Assembly (NCBI GenBank): GCA_024734555.1
Contig: JANPWX010000558.1
Coordinates: 62,001 to 126,000, forward strand
Source of the DNA: Trochalopteron elliotii
Taxonomy: Eukaryota; Chordata; Aves; Passeriformes; Leiothrichidae
DNA length: 64,000 bases
Reading direction: 5' to 3'
The translations under genes were made by a program, and so were the position numbers. Of this stretch, positions 12,101-51,237 are shown in pieces; positions within the stretch are counted from its first letter, which is position 1; every line of letters starts with the position of its first letter. Below the pieces are notes generated by a model. It searched no databases. It was not told the DNA's origin and was given only the letters and a program-made list of their open reading frames with translations.

Positions 12101-15100
12101 CAGATAGAATACTCTGGTTATTTTTGTTAATAATTAGACTCTAAAAATAGTGGAGCTCTACTTTTTCATGTGAAGTTCAGCTTACTGCCTGATACTGAGG
12201 AAAGTCCTAAAAATAACTGGTTTTATAGTTGATTAGCACTTTCTGGTTCTTGTTCTTTGTCACTAGAGAGTCAGTTAAGATGATGCTGGGGAGGTGAAGA
12301 GGCCAGTCAGTGATACAGCTACTTTTCCTACAAGAAAAGTACTGTGGGCATTGATAATGGAGGCTCTAACTCCCCTGACCTCTCCTCAACAGATTTTCAT
12401 GCACTTGCCAGGGTAAAGTAGCTTGAAAGTATCAAATCCTTTTTGCTTCCTTTCCATTCCCTTCTATTGCCTTGCCTGTTCAGCAAGGCAGGCACTTATG
12501 CAGCAGCAATGATAGTAAAAACCAATAAGAAAATCACAATGGAAAGTTCACACTTCTCTGGCTTTGTATCTTCATAACTCTTTATGCAATGATCTGCAAC
12601 AAACTCTTCCTCTTCACTGCATTCAACTTTGATATTTTCAGTTCAGGCTTCTATAAGTTCTGTTGCTATTTCTACAACAAGCTGCGCCTTGTGATGCGAG
12701 GCGTTTTTAAAGTAATCTGGCACATGAATATCTCTCTTCACTTGAAAATCAATAAAAACCTTCAGTCACATTTACATTTCTGTGTACTGCTTCCAGATAA
12801 CAGGGGCATGTCTTCCCTGGGTTATAGCTGTTCGCAAAGTGAAAACAACTGCCAGGGTTTCATGCCTCAGAAGATGACCTTGTCCTTATTTTTTTTTTTC
12901 TTGTCACAAAAAGAGCTGACTTGCCTAGCCGTCCTTAAAATAGAACTAATTACCATCTGTTAACAGGTCCCTAATGCTCTGACTATAGATCCTTATGCAC
13001 CATTCATGGTTTCATAGCCATGATGATAAATGGTCTGTAATTCAGAATTCATGTGAAATTACATCAGCTTACCTGAGTGACCCAGCACACATTGTGGAGA
13101 CTTTTTTCTATAGAGCCTTGCATACTGAATGTTGGACTCCATAGAGAAATGCAATTAAAATGCTTTTAATCAATTTACACTGTGAGTTATACTGTAAAAA
13201 ATAAGTATTCAGGCAACACTGATGAGTCCTCTCTGTTGCATGCAGAAGGAAGGACAGAGAAATGAGAAGCCTAGATCCTCCTTCCAGCTAGTCCAAGCTG
13301 GTGCAAAGGCAGCCCTAGAAAACTGGCTCCTTGTCTACTGAGCCCCACATTACAGGAGGAAAAGGAGCTGAGTCGTGACTTGCTAAATAACAATATAGGC
13401 TTTGAGCTACTCCCAGGGAAACATAGCATGGAGTGATTTCTTCATTCTGTATGATTGCATAGTGCCAAATCTACCCAAGCATCAGGGAACATGACTCACT
13501 GGCAACCTTGAACTTTGTTCATGTGCACACAAGAAGAGCCACTTACCCTTGTTCCAGCTACTCCCTCACAGTACCCAGCCACCCTAGAACCAGTGCTGGA
13601 TTCCCAGATCCTGGCAACTCCTCTCAGCCACACATTAAACCGAGTGTGTTCCCATCCTGTCTGAAAAGATGAGGCAAGACTGGTGCAGTTTGGGTCCTTG
13701 TATTGCAGAATACAAGGGGAAGGGAAAGACTTCACAACTGCAGTTTGAAGCCAGGGCTATTTGAATAATATGACACTTTTGCAGCCTTCTCACTCTGCCA
13801 TGCCAAACATGAATGGGTCTTGGAAAAGGTTAGGGGGTATTCAGTCCCTTAACAGCACCCCATAGCTGTGTGCTAATTTTTGATGGCATAGAAGTGCTTG
13901 CCCAGTCAGGCCAGGTGTGACATTAAATATCGGTATCAGTTCAATTAGTAAGCATATAACATTAACAGTTACCACTACTAAATATAGAGGTGACTCTGCA
14001 ATGAATGCCCAGGAATGAAATTGATATGGTTTATTTTTAGATTCTTTTAGTTTGGGACAGATAATTTAAAATCATCTGGAAGACCTGATGCATTTTATTA
14101 ATGCAGAGATATTTCTTTCCCTTGTGTAACTCCCTGAAAGGCAAATCAGAAATAAAATGACATAAAACTTGGGAAAGCTCTTTATTTCCCAGAGGCTGTA
14201 GCCTAATTCAAATGGAAAATACTGTTATCAGCTTTTCCTCTTTCCAGTTTCAACAATAGACAGGCAGTAGTCATACCTCAAGCCTTCCCTCTGAACAACC
14301 ACAAAAAATAAGCCTCTAATAGCTCTGTCAGAACAACAGGCTGTTTCCTCTTCTTATATCTGCGCATCTTGATTTCTTTTGTTCTAGGTAGTTTTGGATG
14401 TAGCACTTTAAAGGCAAGAGATCTGTCTAAACTACCAAAACCCAGACATTTCAGAAGGAAAATCTGTTGCAGGAGAACATACAACATAGTTTGTACCTAC
14501 TGCTTGTTTCTTCTGGATAATTGAATGGAAGAGGAAAAGTATTCCATGGCAGTCAGTCAGTTTAAGTACTCCCTGGCCTTTACTGGCTATTTTAGGTGTT
14601 AAGTACTCTTCAAATTTTGATAGAAGTGATACCAATTATGTAACATATGGTTGTCAATAACAATCGTAACTCTCACAGTTGATCTCTGTTTTAAATTTCA
14701 AATTCCTGTGATGATATCGGAATTTCACACAGTCAATATTGATGGGCTGGGGACCACACATTAAGGCACCTTCCTGTTTTTCACTACCAAGTGAATAAAG
14801 AATGAAATTAAGTTAAATGAAATTCTCATCTTCCTTAGTCAGAAAGGGAGAGACTTAAAATGACAGGAAGGTAGGAAGGAGGGTTTTTTTTCATCTTTTG
14901 GTTGTATTTGCCTTTCGTGAATTCTTGAAAAAGGTCAGGATGCTCCCACAGAAAGCAGGGACTTGCAGTGTTACCATGTCAGGCATAGCTGTAAATCTGT
15001 GTAAGTCCAGAAGCTTCAACCTGCAAGAGACACTGGCTTTGTGAAGCTGCTGATGTGTTGCTTTGTGGTCCACACACGAGAGTAAACTTTTCAGACTGGA

Positions 15101-16689
15101 TTCTTTAACAGGAGAAAGGCTGCTGCAGCATAAACCAACCAAAAAGCTCATACATCTTAGCAAGGTACTATATTCAGATCTCCATTAGAAAGCATGCTCT
15201 TCCTAGGAGCCCTGATATATGGTACTGAGTCAGGAAAAAGCTGTGAAGTCTGGAATGTCTCTCAGAAACACCCAGCCCTGGTGGCCTAGCCTGTATTTCT
15301 CAGCCTGCCATATTTACTTCTAGCTATCAATCTTGTGTCAAAATAACCTCTATGCTTGAATAGATCCACCTCTTCTATTCCTGATTACAGTGAAAAATGG
15401 AAAGAAAACTGCAGGAGATCTAGCCACAGATCATCACAGCTTTCTTTATTTATCTATAGTTCTCCCTTATTTAATTCTTCAGCTTTCAGATTCTTGACAT
15501 ACGTGGCAGAGACCATTAAACTACAACAAATCCATATGCTGCGTATGTGGAGGGAACAGCATGGTTATACATGGAGATCCGTTTCCAGGTTATTGATAGC
15601 AGTTAGATTAGTCTCTACCCTATGAAAAGAAGAATGAATGTAGCCATCTGCCAACTGTAGTTCGCTTTTGGTATTATCTACCAGAGGACAAATCTTCTAA
15701 AACATGATCCCCCGCTGCGCTGAAGCTGTGTAACCCTGGCTCTGATAGAAGCAGATTTGAGACTTCAGCCAGCACTTGAGAACCTCCTCACTAGGCAACT
15801 TACCTCACTCCTAATGAGGCTCAAGGGGCTCCAAACCAACAGATGGGCAGCAGTGTCTACTGACAGACCATCTGCTCAACACCACACAGTACAGGTGAAA
15901 ACACAAGGCATTTCTCCAGCTGTTCCTTGTAGCAGGGATCTTACGAACAAAGGTGGTGTTATGATGATAAATCTAAAATAATAATGGGCATTAGATCTAC
16001 CAAATGCCAAAGATAATCAAAAGACAACCTTCTCCTAAAGAAAGATGCCTCTCAACAACTTTTAAAATAATGCTTTGCTATCCTTCCACAAGGTGCTTTG
16101 CAAAGAATAAATTTCAGGTAATACTAATACATTTATCGCATATTTTCCTATTGTTGTGCTGAATTAGGATTTCTCATGCCCTGCATGGGACATTCTACGC
16201 TACAAGCATTTCAAAATCTCCATCTTTATGAAAAGTAACACAAGTTCAATTAAATGTCAACATCTGTAACTTGTCTCTATTTTTTTCCCAATAGCACCAT
16301 CCACTAAGCAGTCATGAGAGCAGATTGGATGAAGAGCATTTTAATTACATGCACTGGCACACAGAATGGTCTAGAACTGCTCACAAATTAATAAATAATA
16401 CAAATACTTATTATCATTCCTGTACTTAAGTTTTGCCCACTCGTTTCCTGTAATCTCAGTTCTGTTCTGTCACATGTAGCTTTAGAAGGTTTTCATTCCT
16501 GAGTGACATGTCCTCATCTTCTTATAGTGTACATTATTTAATCTTATGAAAGCAGGTTCTGTTCTTATTGTGTGTACAAATCTATCAACCAAAATTTATA
16601 ACCTACCTCATAATTTGCACTAGGCTCAAGTTTATAAACCTTGCCACTTATATCGCCTGTACAGTGCAAATATAACTGTCTATGTCTTA

Positions 16690-16880
16690 ATATCATAGAA
16701 TAATCTGCGTGGAAAGGACCCCTGGAGGCCATCCAGTCCAGCACCCTGCTCAGATAAAAGATAGCTTTAAAGGCTGGTAAGGGATATTCTCCAGCTGAGT
16801 TTTGCAATCTACGCAGTTGGAGACCCCACAGGCCCTGAAAGCATTTGTTTCAGTGCTTAACCTCTGTTAAGGAGAGGAGT
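16690..16880 (-). mobile_element. CR1 LINE 3' fragment, reverse orientation
   Basis: It begins tatcatagaataatctgcg then ggaaaggacccctggaggcc and atccagtccagcaccctgc, the complement of a CR1 terminus. It continues to tttgtttcagtgcttaacc. Confidence 0.85.
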
Positions 16881-17825
16881 TAATCCTGCATACCCAGGAA
16901 TACTGGAAACTGGAAATTGGAATGCTTATTTTGCGACCTGTTACTAAGAAAATTCTGACCTTTACCCAACAGACAGTCCCCATTAAAAATCTTGACAGTA
17001 TGAAGTACTCTGGGTCAGATCCATAAAGGTATCGTGACACCTATCTTGCACTTACATATCTAAATTTCAGTTTAGCTTCTGCACAATAAGTATCAACTTT
17101 GCAAACATTGTGATCTTTACATCTCTTTTTCTATTGGGTGTTATTTGTGCTGCAGCCTAAGTATGCTGATCGCACCTTTATCATACTGATCACCAGCTTG
17201 TGTCTTTTCCTTTGACTTTTTGAGGATTTGGACATCTGAAGTATCATCTAATTCCTTGTATAACTGATCAGTCTCAGTTGTTCTGGACAGAGGCTTTATT
17301 CTAAAGAATCAGTGTTTTCCCAATATTTTTCCTATCACGATTACTTAGGGATATGATGTCACAGTTGTAATGCACTCTAAGCTATGCTTGTCTGTATAAA
17401 GGACAGTGAATTTCCTGCTGATGACAAATGGACAGTTTTGTCTGTGACAGGTTGATCTGGCATTTCGAACAATCCATGTAGAAAGTTCAGAGCAGTGCCT
17501 CTCTTTGAAGTGGCTGAACAAGGGGTAGCCTCAAAGCAAGCAGTTTTAAGAATCAGTTTTCTCTCCCAGTTTTCTTACAGAGTCTGTCTGACTAGATGCA
17601 GTTTTAAAGTTTAGATAGATTTGCATTTGCATTGAACTCATGGTTATGTGCAACTTAAAACAGATTGAGCCTGATTTTCATCAAGCAAAAAGTAGATTTA
17701 TAGCTGCTGAAGAATTGGCAATTTCATACTGATTTTTAGACAACATAAAGCTTCCACTAAGTAAATGTTCTTTAGTGGCCTTCAAAGGTCCTAGTTCCTG
17801 AAAGCACATACCTAATACAGGCAAG

Positions 17826-17898
<73 letters not shown>

Positions 17899-17994
17899 GT
17901 CTGTCTGTCTGTGTGTCTGTCTGTCTATCTATCTATCTATCTATCTATCTGTCTGTCTATCTGTCTATCTGTCTATCTGTCTATCTATCTGTCT
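17826..17994 (+). repeat. ATCT/GTCT compound tetranucleotide microsatellite
   Basis: About 169 bases of ATCT units with interspersed GTCT blocks and one gtgtgtct interruption. Likely polymorphic. Confidence 0.98.
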
Positions 17995-20900
17995 CCTTGT
18001 TCCCAAACAGCTACATCTGTCTGCAGTTGAACGTTGGAACTCCTTGCTTTCCTGCCATTTTGCATTCCTTGTAAACTTCCCATCTTTAGCATGGAAAGGT
18101 TTTTCCACATATAGAGGAGATAACAAAGTCTGGTTTCCTGCAACTATGTGCTCTTTATGCCCCCAGCTCTTAATTTAGTTCTGAGCAATGCCTGGTCTTC
18201 TTTACTGATCATCACGTCTGGAGGCTACACATTGCTCATGTAACACCAGCCAGGTGGCTTAATAAACATAGAGCAGGTAGAAAGCATGACAGCTGAAATC
18301 TACCTGCTTCAATTTTCGTGGATCATCAAATCACTTATCCTTCTACCTAGTTTCTGGTTTTCAAGAAATGTGCCAAAATGTAATTGTGTTTGATATTTCC
18401 ACACTTCTGTCAAATCAGACTGGCTTGGACAAACTCAGAAGTTATTAATGGGAGGCATAGGCAAGATACTGTAGGAGATTCATGTCCTCAGAAAATCAGG
18501 TTAAAACTTCTCTGATAATGGATTAGATTCTTTGCCCTATCCAGAGATCACTTGAGATAAGCCTTGGACAAAGACTTCAAAATAATACAAGATAAAGCAG
18601 TCAAAGGAATTTTTAAGCTGCATGATGACTGCCAAGAAGTTTTTGTTGAAGACTAATTTTTGGCATGAGGATAGCAAATACCTCCTATATTTGGCTGTGC
18701 TTTCATATCTGCAGCAAGAAGAAGTTGTATTGTTGGAATTGCTGTGGTGATTGCATATCAGTTGATAATCTCTTGCACTCTAGAGATCTTCATTATTAAA
18801 TTCAGACCAATGGAAATGGTGTTAGGAACATTCTATTCTGGTAGTTCTGGCATAGAAAGCTATCTGGCTCAAAAAATAAGTAAAATCGACATTTAGATAT
18901 GATAAAACCTCTTGTTTAAAAGGATGATGATGCTGAAATTGAATAATTTAAAACTGTAATTCCGTTCTTAATTAGTTTCTTAAGGAAAAGTTAAGCACTT
19001 CCCAGCAGAAGGTACAGTTAACTGCTTCAATGTCATAAAAATGCCATAAATAACTAAGAATTTGTCAAGAATGAAACACTGCAGCTTGAACAACAGTTTT
19101 GCAAGGATTGGAATTTTAACCTCCAGCCTGGTGTCTCCATAGTAATATCAAGAAAGGAGAATTGAAATTCAAGTTTATTTTTACTCTACACACCACAGCT
19201 TTTGTCACAAACCTCCTAAAAAGTGAATTGTGCATATTTCACCATCTTGTCTCTCTGTAGACAGATGGATATATCTAAAAGGCTCAAATTTTCAAAAATA
19301 GCTCATAATTTTTGAATACCCAGTTCTCTTTTGTATTTTGGGAGTTGCATACCCAGACAGCCTTGTTGGTCCATGATGGATTAGGTTCAGTGTTCAAAGA
19401 ACTTCAACAGTACCTGTTGATGCACATAGCAGCTCTATGTTAATCTTGAAGTCACGCTGAGGTGCCTGTATATGTTTTAGAAACCTATATCAGGATGTTG
19501 AGTTGTGGGATTTTGAGAAAGAATAAGGTTTACAAATCTTGTCTTTTGTGAGAATTCAAAGCTTTTAAGGACACCAGTCCTCTGCTAGTACATTTGAACA
19601 CCTGCAGTGTACCAACCCTGTCCACAAAGAAAGAGGAAATGAATTTTATTGGATTTTTGAAAGTAGGAAAATATTTCCCTAATTTAATTTGATTTAAATG
19701 TTGAAATGGTACACAAAAATAGGACTTCGGTCGCAAAGCAGTGATAGACTGCTTCTCAGACCTCTCAGACCCCCCAGCTCCACCTTCAGTGGGAGATGGA
19801 AAAATAGAAGGCTGCATGTTTAGCACAGTGAAGAATGAATTCTGAAGCAGCTGCTTCCATTCTTTCAGCTTCATCTGCATTAGCAGCAAGCCAGTGTTCT
19901 GGAATTGTGTGCTGCTGGCCAGAATCCATACATGGGTTCTGTAGAGAGTTTTTTAGATTCTTTTCATTGATGTGAGGTGTGCCCCCAGCCCAGATGCTTT
20001 GCTTTTTCAGGTGTTATTCAAAAGATGAGTTGTTCCTCATGTAGGCTATATATATATGCTAAGCTTGCAAATCATATTGAGGGTTCTTTTCAGTTCTGGA
20101 AAGAATACAGGAAGTTGTCTTTCCTTGATAGCTTTTATCTTAAAAGTATGTTTTCTCTTTATGCAATTATACCGTATCCCTAAAAGCATAGTTGTTTCTA
20201 GTCTACAATCTCAGAGCTGTACACCTGAAGACTTTATTGTTTCTGATTCTGTAGTTGTCCACTGTGTTTATATTTTCCCCAGATATTTGTTGTCATAGGG
20301 CGTAAGTCACTCTCAAGTGAAATTGTTCGTAGAATCTATGGCAAGTTATTGACAGAGGGGTTTCCTGAACCCCACTCACAAAATTATTCTTAAAATTGTG
20401 ACGTTGTTTTGGAATTCCACAATTGCAGTGCTACACGCAGAAATTTCAGCAGGAGGTATTACAGATGCTGCAAAATTTGCACCATTTGAGTCTGGAAGGT
20501 CTGCGTTGTGTTAGTATGCCTAGAACAGAAATGAAGCAGCTGGTTTAAGGTCCCTGTGACAGAGTGCTGCTGGCTGAGGAAATCACCATCCCTATTCAGC
20601 TTTCTACTGCCCCTGCTGCATGAGGCTGTGGTACCCACAGCACAGGATGGACAGTGCCTCACCTGTTGGCATTCGGAGCCAAATGTTGTCACTCAACCGC
20701 CATCAACACATTTTACCACAGGCTGCTTGGCTGCAAACTAAGGCAGCTGAGTGGGCTATGTTCTTCCTGGCAGAGATGTAGATGAGAGCAATAAGTCTTC
20801 AGGTAGTTTGTATAAATCTGAAAAGTAGTGCAAGTCAAAGGTGCAATACTGCCTCAGTAGCTTAATAAAATTATCTTGCTACCCGTTGGCCATAGCAGAA

Positions 20901-21999
20901 TTCAGTTGCAGACTAGGAAACAGTGATGTTAATTCTTTTACAAGAAAGAAATTTATTCAGACGACTTTCCTAGCCTAAGTTGCTAGGTTTAATTTAATTC
21001 TGTATCTAGTCAGAATAACATAGTTCTCATAATCCCGTCTAGACCCTTCCATGCAGGCAGGAGCAGAATTGTTATTGCCTGAGATCCAGATAGGAGATTT
21101 TCCTTCAAGACCAGCCTCCTTTCCTGTAGCACAAACTCTCTCTTGTACAGCAAACCACATTTAAATCTGTAGTTTGACAGCAACAGAAATGCTAGAAGCC
21201 CCCTGGTTTCATTTACAAAAACTGATGTAACTTCTCTCCATTACAAATCTTTTGAGCAACTGCCTGTGATGCACTGTGTCTAGAGCCATTCTTACCTAAG
21301 ACAGGAACAGAATTCAGTGACTGTTTCATTTCACAATTTATATAAACTTATGCATTTTGCTTGTGAAATGATGCAGAAGATAAGATTTAGGAGGAAAGTG
21401 TAAGACCTTCCAGATTACATATTATAATAAAACAGAATTTCAAACACCTACAGTTTAAGTCTTTGTAATCCAGCAGACAAATACAGAAAGGACTGCTGAG
21501 AAAGGTAACTGCAAAAATTACATAGGGTGCATGCCAATGGAGAAAAAACTTAATATATAACCTCAAGTATGTAATTAAAAGTAGCAGGATTATATTTGAA
21601 AGAGTTGAATATTAAGCGGAGCACTTTGACAGAATGAATTATCAGTCTTACTGCTTGCAATGAGCAGGCAATGAAGCAATGTCTTAAGAGAAATTACTGT
21701 AGATGGACATTTTTGAAACTAGACCAGACAGAAATACAAACATCAATTGGGAGCAAGTGTATTCTGTGTGGGAGGTGAACTAGGTGAGGTGAACAGACTG
21801 GGGCGATAAAGTAAAAAAATATAAGAAATAGAAAAGACTTATAAATAAAGCACTTCTATATCTCTGTATCTTTGGGGATGAAAAGTGTTAAAGGAACATA
21901 AACCAGTGGTATTTACTTTTTTAACCGATGGACCAAAGAAACCATGGAAAGATGACACATATAAATCTTCAAATGAACAAGGATAGAAAATGTGGGGGC

Positions 22000-22021
22000 T
22001 TTTTTTTTTTTTTTTTTTTTT
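22000..22021 (+). repeat. Poly(T) tract
   Basis: 22 consecutive T. No recognisable retroposon adjoins it. Confidence 0.95.
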
Positions 22022-23166
22022 AAGCAAACTGAACTAGGCTAATTGATGCTATTCAGAGACAGTACAAGGGATTGATACCTCACAGTACCAAGGTATACAA
22101 GACAGCATGAACTTTATGAAAGTAGCGAGGAGAGGCTCAGGCAAATCTGGTCCCCATTGGGAAACAGCTGAGTCTTAAAAAAAAAAAAAATACAAGAGGA
22201 TATGATACATTTAAAGTAGGATTGACCTTAATGTATGAAGTTGTTGACCCATAATTTGCGGTTGACTTAGTGCATAGGTGAAACTGTAGCATATTGCTCA
22301 GTTTTCGGCATTTTGCATCATATTAAGGATTCAAAATGTAGATATACACATGGCCCAGACCAGGGTCTATTTTACCTCATATTTGAAAAGCATTCTATCT
22401 TCTGTCTTACATGCTACAGGTATCAAATCTGGACCAAGGGGGTGTGAGAATTCTGTGTCTATGGGAATGTTGGTGTTGGAGATGCAATACGCAATAAAAA
22501 ATTAGGTGCTGGGTGCCACAGTGTGTTGGCTCCTGCATCTCCCAACAACAGGAAACTGCATTAAGGGGCCACACATGCCACACAGCTCCCCACAGTGCCT
22601 TCTGGACATACTGAAATACTTCCAGATATTGTGAGCCTTCCCAGACCTAGCTCATCAGTATGGACAGGTACCTTACCTGATAAGTAAGAATCAATTGTGA
22701 ATCCTGCCCTTGTTGCCAACACTGTGTCTGGAATCCATTTTCTATTAGCTCTTCTTTGTAGGGGAACTATTTATCTATTGCAACCTGCCTCTCACAAAGC
22801 TGTGGCAGTTTGACAGAATAGGACACTAATGGAGAAAAAGTAGCTCTTTACTGCTTTGTGTCAGTGTTTGCAGTAACCTTCTTCAGCCAATACCAATAAT
22901 TTGCCATTACTCTGCACTAATTTAGGTATCTGCAGAGAAACATTAAGGAAAAATCCATTAAGGAAATTTTCCAAGACATCAAGTAGATTAAAGATCCAGG
23001 AACAGAAGGCAGCCTTAATTTCACTTATGGTACACCAGGTGTCTTTGGACTTGTTATCTATTGGATAGTTACAATAATACCACTAACAATAACATCACTA
23101 AGCTAGACATAGAGAGAAATATTTTCTTTTAATGATGCCTCTTAACAGTATTCCATATTCTCCTAG

Positions 23167-47569
<24,403 letters not shown>

Positions 47570-48940
47570 CAAGAAACCTTGCAGAGAGATGAAAAGGAGA
47601 ATTTTATCAAGTCTTGAACTGCTGAGCTTCAAGCTAGGAACAACTGTTCACAAGATTATTATATTAAATACTAGAATGTTTACTCTGATGGAGGGTGGTA
47701 ACCTGATCTTTCTTGCAGATAGTACAGGGGGCTGGGATCCCACTGTGAATGTACAGTATACAGAACTGTAGCTTTTGTTAAACATAGGAAAAAAATAAGC
47801 AACAGTCTTGAGTGTTCTGTTTAACTTTAGGATGGCAAAAGATGCATATACAAATTGTATTACTTACTGTGAATTTCTGGTTCTTCCAAGCTTTGCATGT
47901 TAAAGATGATTAGGGCAGTTTTCTCACTATGAAAGACTACTACAGCACATTACTGTGATAGTATTACTGGACTTATATTCAATATAAATGAATATATATA
48001 TTGTACATGAGGAAAAAAAAGTCATTTCATAATAGGAATTTGTTTTGTGATTATTTAATTCTCATTATGCAGTTATGGAAAGATGATGATGTTACCTTTG
48101 GCACTACTCTAGGCAGTGATATATTCCATTAACTGTCCAATGTTATAGCTGTGGTAAATATTCCATGCAAAGTGTAGATAAGAGCTGGGCATTTACAGGA
48201 AGTTCAACAACTATATTTTTGAATGTCCTCTGAAAATGTGGACCATTAGTTTTGAAATTCACCTTCACAACCAGATGTCTGTCAAAGCTTTAAAAAACAT
48301 TAGCTTTTTATCCTTGAAAATATTCTGTGATGAGTTTTTATAGCTGGATTTTGCATGAGACTTTCAGAAATCAGACACCTAGTATTTAAATGTGATGAAT
48401 GCAAAGTCTCTGAAATGGTGGATAATTCCTGCTTCTTGGCCATGCCATATTTCAGTTCTTTGCAAAATTCTTAATATAAAATAATTTTAAAAAAATAGGA
48501 ATTAGTGTTACCTTTTGGTGATGTTTTAGATAAGTTTTAAATTGCAAATACTATTCTCAAGAGTGCAGTAATTTGCAGGAGCAAGTTAATGTCTTTAAAA
48601 AAAAATGTCGATGGCTTCTGATATTACTAAGATGTCTGTAGCTTTCCCATCCCCTTGAGTCCCTTGTTTTTCGTACAAAATCTCCTGCTTATTGTTAAAA
48701 TATTAAGTGCTTATAAATCCTCATATGTATGTATCAGGTCTTTTTACTATATGAATGTGGGCCATTTAATCACATGTAATTCATCAACAACTGTATCACC
48801 AGTCCTACCTACGCATTTTCCAATCCGTCTGGCATTAGGCACTAAATCATGTTCTATCTTGTACTGGATAAGATTGACTAGTTTTTTTGCCTAAAATATT
48901 TTTAATCACCTGCAAATAAAGCATACTTGAAGATGTATTT
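47570..48940 (+). other. PRMT8: PRMT8 3' untranslated region (predicted)
   Basis: About 1.37 kb of AT-rich sequence from the stop codon to just past the first good poly(A) signal. No interspersed repeat is seen inside it, unlike the flanking DNA, which fits a transcribed, constrained UTR. The 3' end is inferred from the signal and not observed. Confidence 0.65.
48915..48920 (+). terminator. PRMT8: Poly(A) signal AATAAA of PRMT8
   Basis: Canonical AATAAA (in tgcAATAAAgcatac), the first in the sense direction after the stop codon. It is followed within 40 bases by a T/G-containing stretch (gatgtattttgcc) suited to a downstream element. Confidence 0.6.
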
Positions 48941-49586
48941 TGCCAGTATTTGTCAACCTCTCGCTTTTTAGAAACCTGTTTCTATTGATTTTCCCTCCAC
49001 AGAAACTGTACAGTGCCTCCATTTTCTTACGGTCTAAAGAAAATATGGTCTAGGGATTCTATCAAATGGTATCTATGTAGAGTGAAATTAAACTGTAATT
49101 CAGCAGTAAAGATACTGTTTGCCATTTAGTTCATCACTGTTGTTTTGAAGCTTCTTTCATATTTTTGGATTGAGGATGCACAACTTTCCTTACGAAATCG
49201 GGTTTATCTGTCAAATACAGCTATCATTTTCAGGAATGGGTTCAGCTACTCTTTCAGTAATGGACTGGGAAAAAAAAACATCTACAAGTCCCTTTCTAGT
49301 AACACTACTGTGATTCTAGGAATTTAAGGTAAGGAAATCTACCATAGTTTTTCTCAGGTCCTCCATTTATATAAAAATCTACTCAAACAATGTTTTCATG
49401 TTCTTCTTTGCCACTAATCACTGAGATGACTATTACTGAAAGAGGAAAGACTCTTACTTTGTTTGCCTAAATGACACTTTGAAAGTGTTTCAAACCATCC
49501 TCTTCTCTAGCCCACTACATAAATATTTAATAACTTAAATATTAAAAGAATAACGAAGGGGGAAAAAAAATCTCATACCTTGTTGG

Positions 49587-49651
49587 AAACAAACAAACAA
49601 ACAAAAAAAGACAAATGAGAAAAAAAGGGAGAGAAAAAAAAAGAAAAAAAG
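49587..49651 (+). repeat. AAAC repeat and A-rich tract
   Basis: Several AAAC units followed by A/G-rich low-complexity DNA. Confidence 0.85.
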
Positions 49652-51237
49652 ATTCCCAAGGGTCTTTACTGAGAATGTGTTATTTTTGCCTGACAGAAAG
49701 CACTGGTCAAGAAGCAGCAAAAAAAAACCCCTTGATCAGAACAGCTCATTAACCAAATTGAGAAGTATTTAAGAACTGCTGTACACTGATTCCCCTTTCT
49801 GCCTCATCTTTCAGCTGCTGACAGTGAAGTGTTGGTCTCTCTTCAATAGTGGCCACCTTGCCTTAGTACTTGAAGTGCCCATTCACTTTGGTGTTGCACG
49901 ATTACATCCTGACTGATATTGTTAGTGGCACAGTTCTGAGGTGGTCCCCACACCTCAGGCACCTTCCGTCTTGGAAAATTAGCATCTGCTCTTCTTCACA
50001 TCAAAAAAAATACCATGTATTTCTCCATCACAGAAAGAACTGATAGTGCCTCCCGGAGTGCTGAGTGTCTTCAAATCACAGTGATCAAAAAGCAAATTCA
50101 GGCTTGCAAGGCCATTAAAGCTGTTACCTACCAACAAGGTTTTGAAACCACCTGTGAGTTCAGCACACATAGGATCAGTTAGGTCAGTATTAGTGAAACA
50201 GGTATGCAAAGACCTTGCAGGTCAGGTACAATCAGCTACAAGGCTTTCCTCAGCAATCCAAGTCCAGGTAACTACCACAGAGTCTGAGCTTCATTTTCTC
50301 AAGGCTTGAATAAGAAGGTTTCTCGTGGACTCCAGGATTGAACCAAAGCCACTGATTTTCAAAGCTTTGCATTAAAATATAATGACAAAATGACCGCTGA
50401 GAGCTGAAACAGACACGTGTTTAAAACACTTAATTCCCTTGCCACAGACAGGAAAAGAAGATCATGAGCTGAGGACAGAGCATGAGAAAGAAACAGAAAT
50501 ACAGTATTTACACAAAAGACTGTCCCTGATGAAAAGAGAAAACAGGTCACTTCTGCCTTTACTCTGATCTTAAGGCAAAAGTATTAAAACTCTTCTTAGG
50601 GATTGTTCTGTCACTTGAAACAAAAAGGAGCATCCGAAAAAAGCTCCATGCTGAGCATGCCTCTAAAAGGCCCAGTGGGCAATTCACACTTGCAGTGCTT
50701 GATGGGATTAAGGAAGCAGTCCCTAATGTTAGTGGGCCCACTCTGTATTCCCAAGTTTCTCTAAAGAACAGCACAGTATGGCTCTAGTCTCATAAGAACT
50801 TTTTATTCCCAGTACCAATTAGCCCTTGCCAGATGTCATTAGTTTCAGGTTTGGGTTTTGCAGGGTTTGTTCTGGGGACCTTTCTATGTGCAGAATTGGG
50901 AGTTTACAGCCTTTGAATACTGTCTTGGACTTCTAATAAAAGTTGGAACTGTCCAAAATGTGAACAAGAATATTACTCAAGGTGGTAATATTTACCCAGT
51001 AATACCCAAGACATGTTTTTACCACAGTGCTAATTTGAAGAACCTTCTCAGAGATAATTTCTAACAGGATTTATTTTAAATTTAATATTAATTCAGAAAC
51101 TAATTTAACACATACAGATTTGATTATAGATAACTTCATTCACTTAGAAGGTAGGTTTATAGAGGATACATGGTATTCTATGTATATAATGAAGAATAAA
51201 TCCCTGCTTTAGGAAGAGTAGAAAGTACAGGCTGAGC

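Larger units (their letters stand above)
1..23166 (+). other. PRMT8: PRMT8 intron 1 (3' part); no exon recognised
   Basis: Everything left of exon 2 is AT-rich non-coding DNA with frequent stops in all frames. It holds a gap (2682-3070), CR1 fragments (about 1185-1580, 7095-7385, 16690-16880), a solo LTR (5422-6010), microsatellites and single-copy DNA. I looked for the human-type first coding exon (Met-Gly start, basic and Cys-rich N-terminus) and for a GC-rich CpG-island promoter and saw neither, so exon 1 most likely lies further upstream. The stretches 600-1180, 3071-5420, 6011-7090, 7386-16690 and 16880-23166 show nothing else that I can name with confidence. It ends in the acceptor ...ctcctag at 23166. 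Confidence 0.8.
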
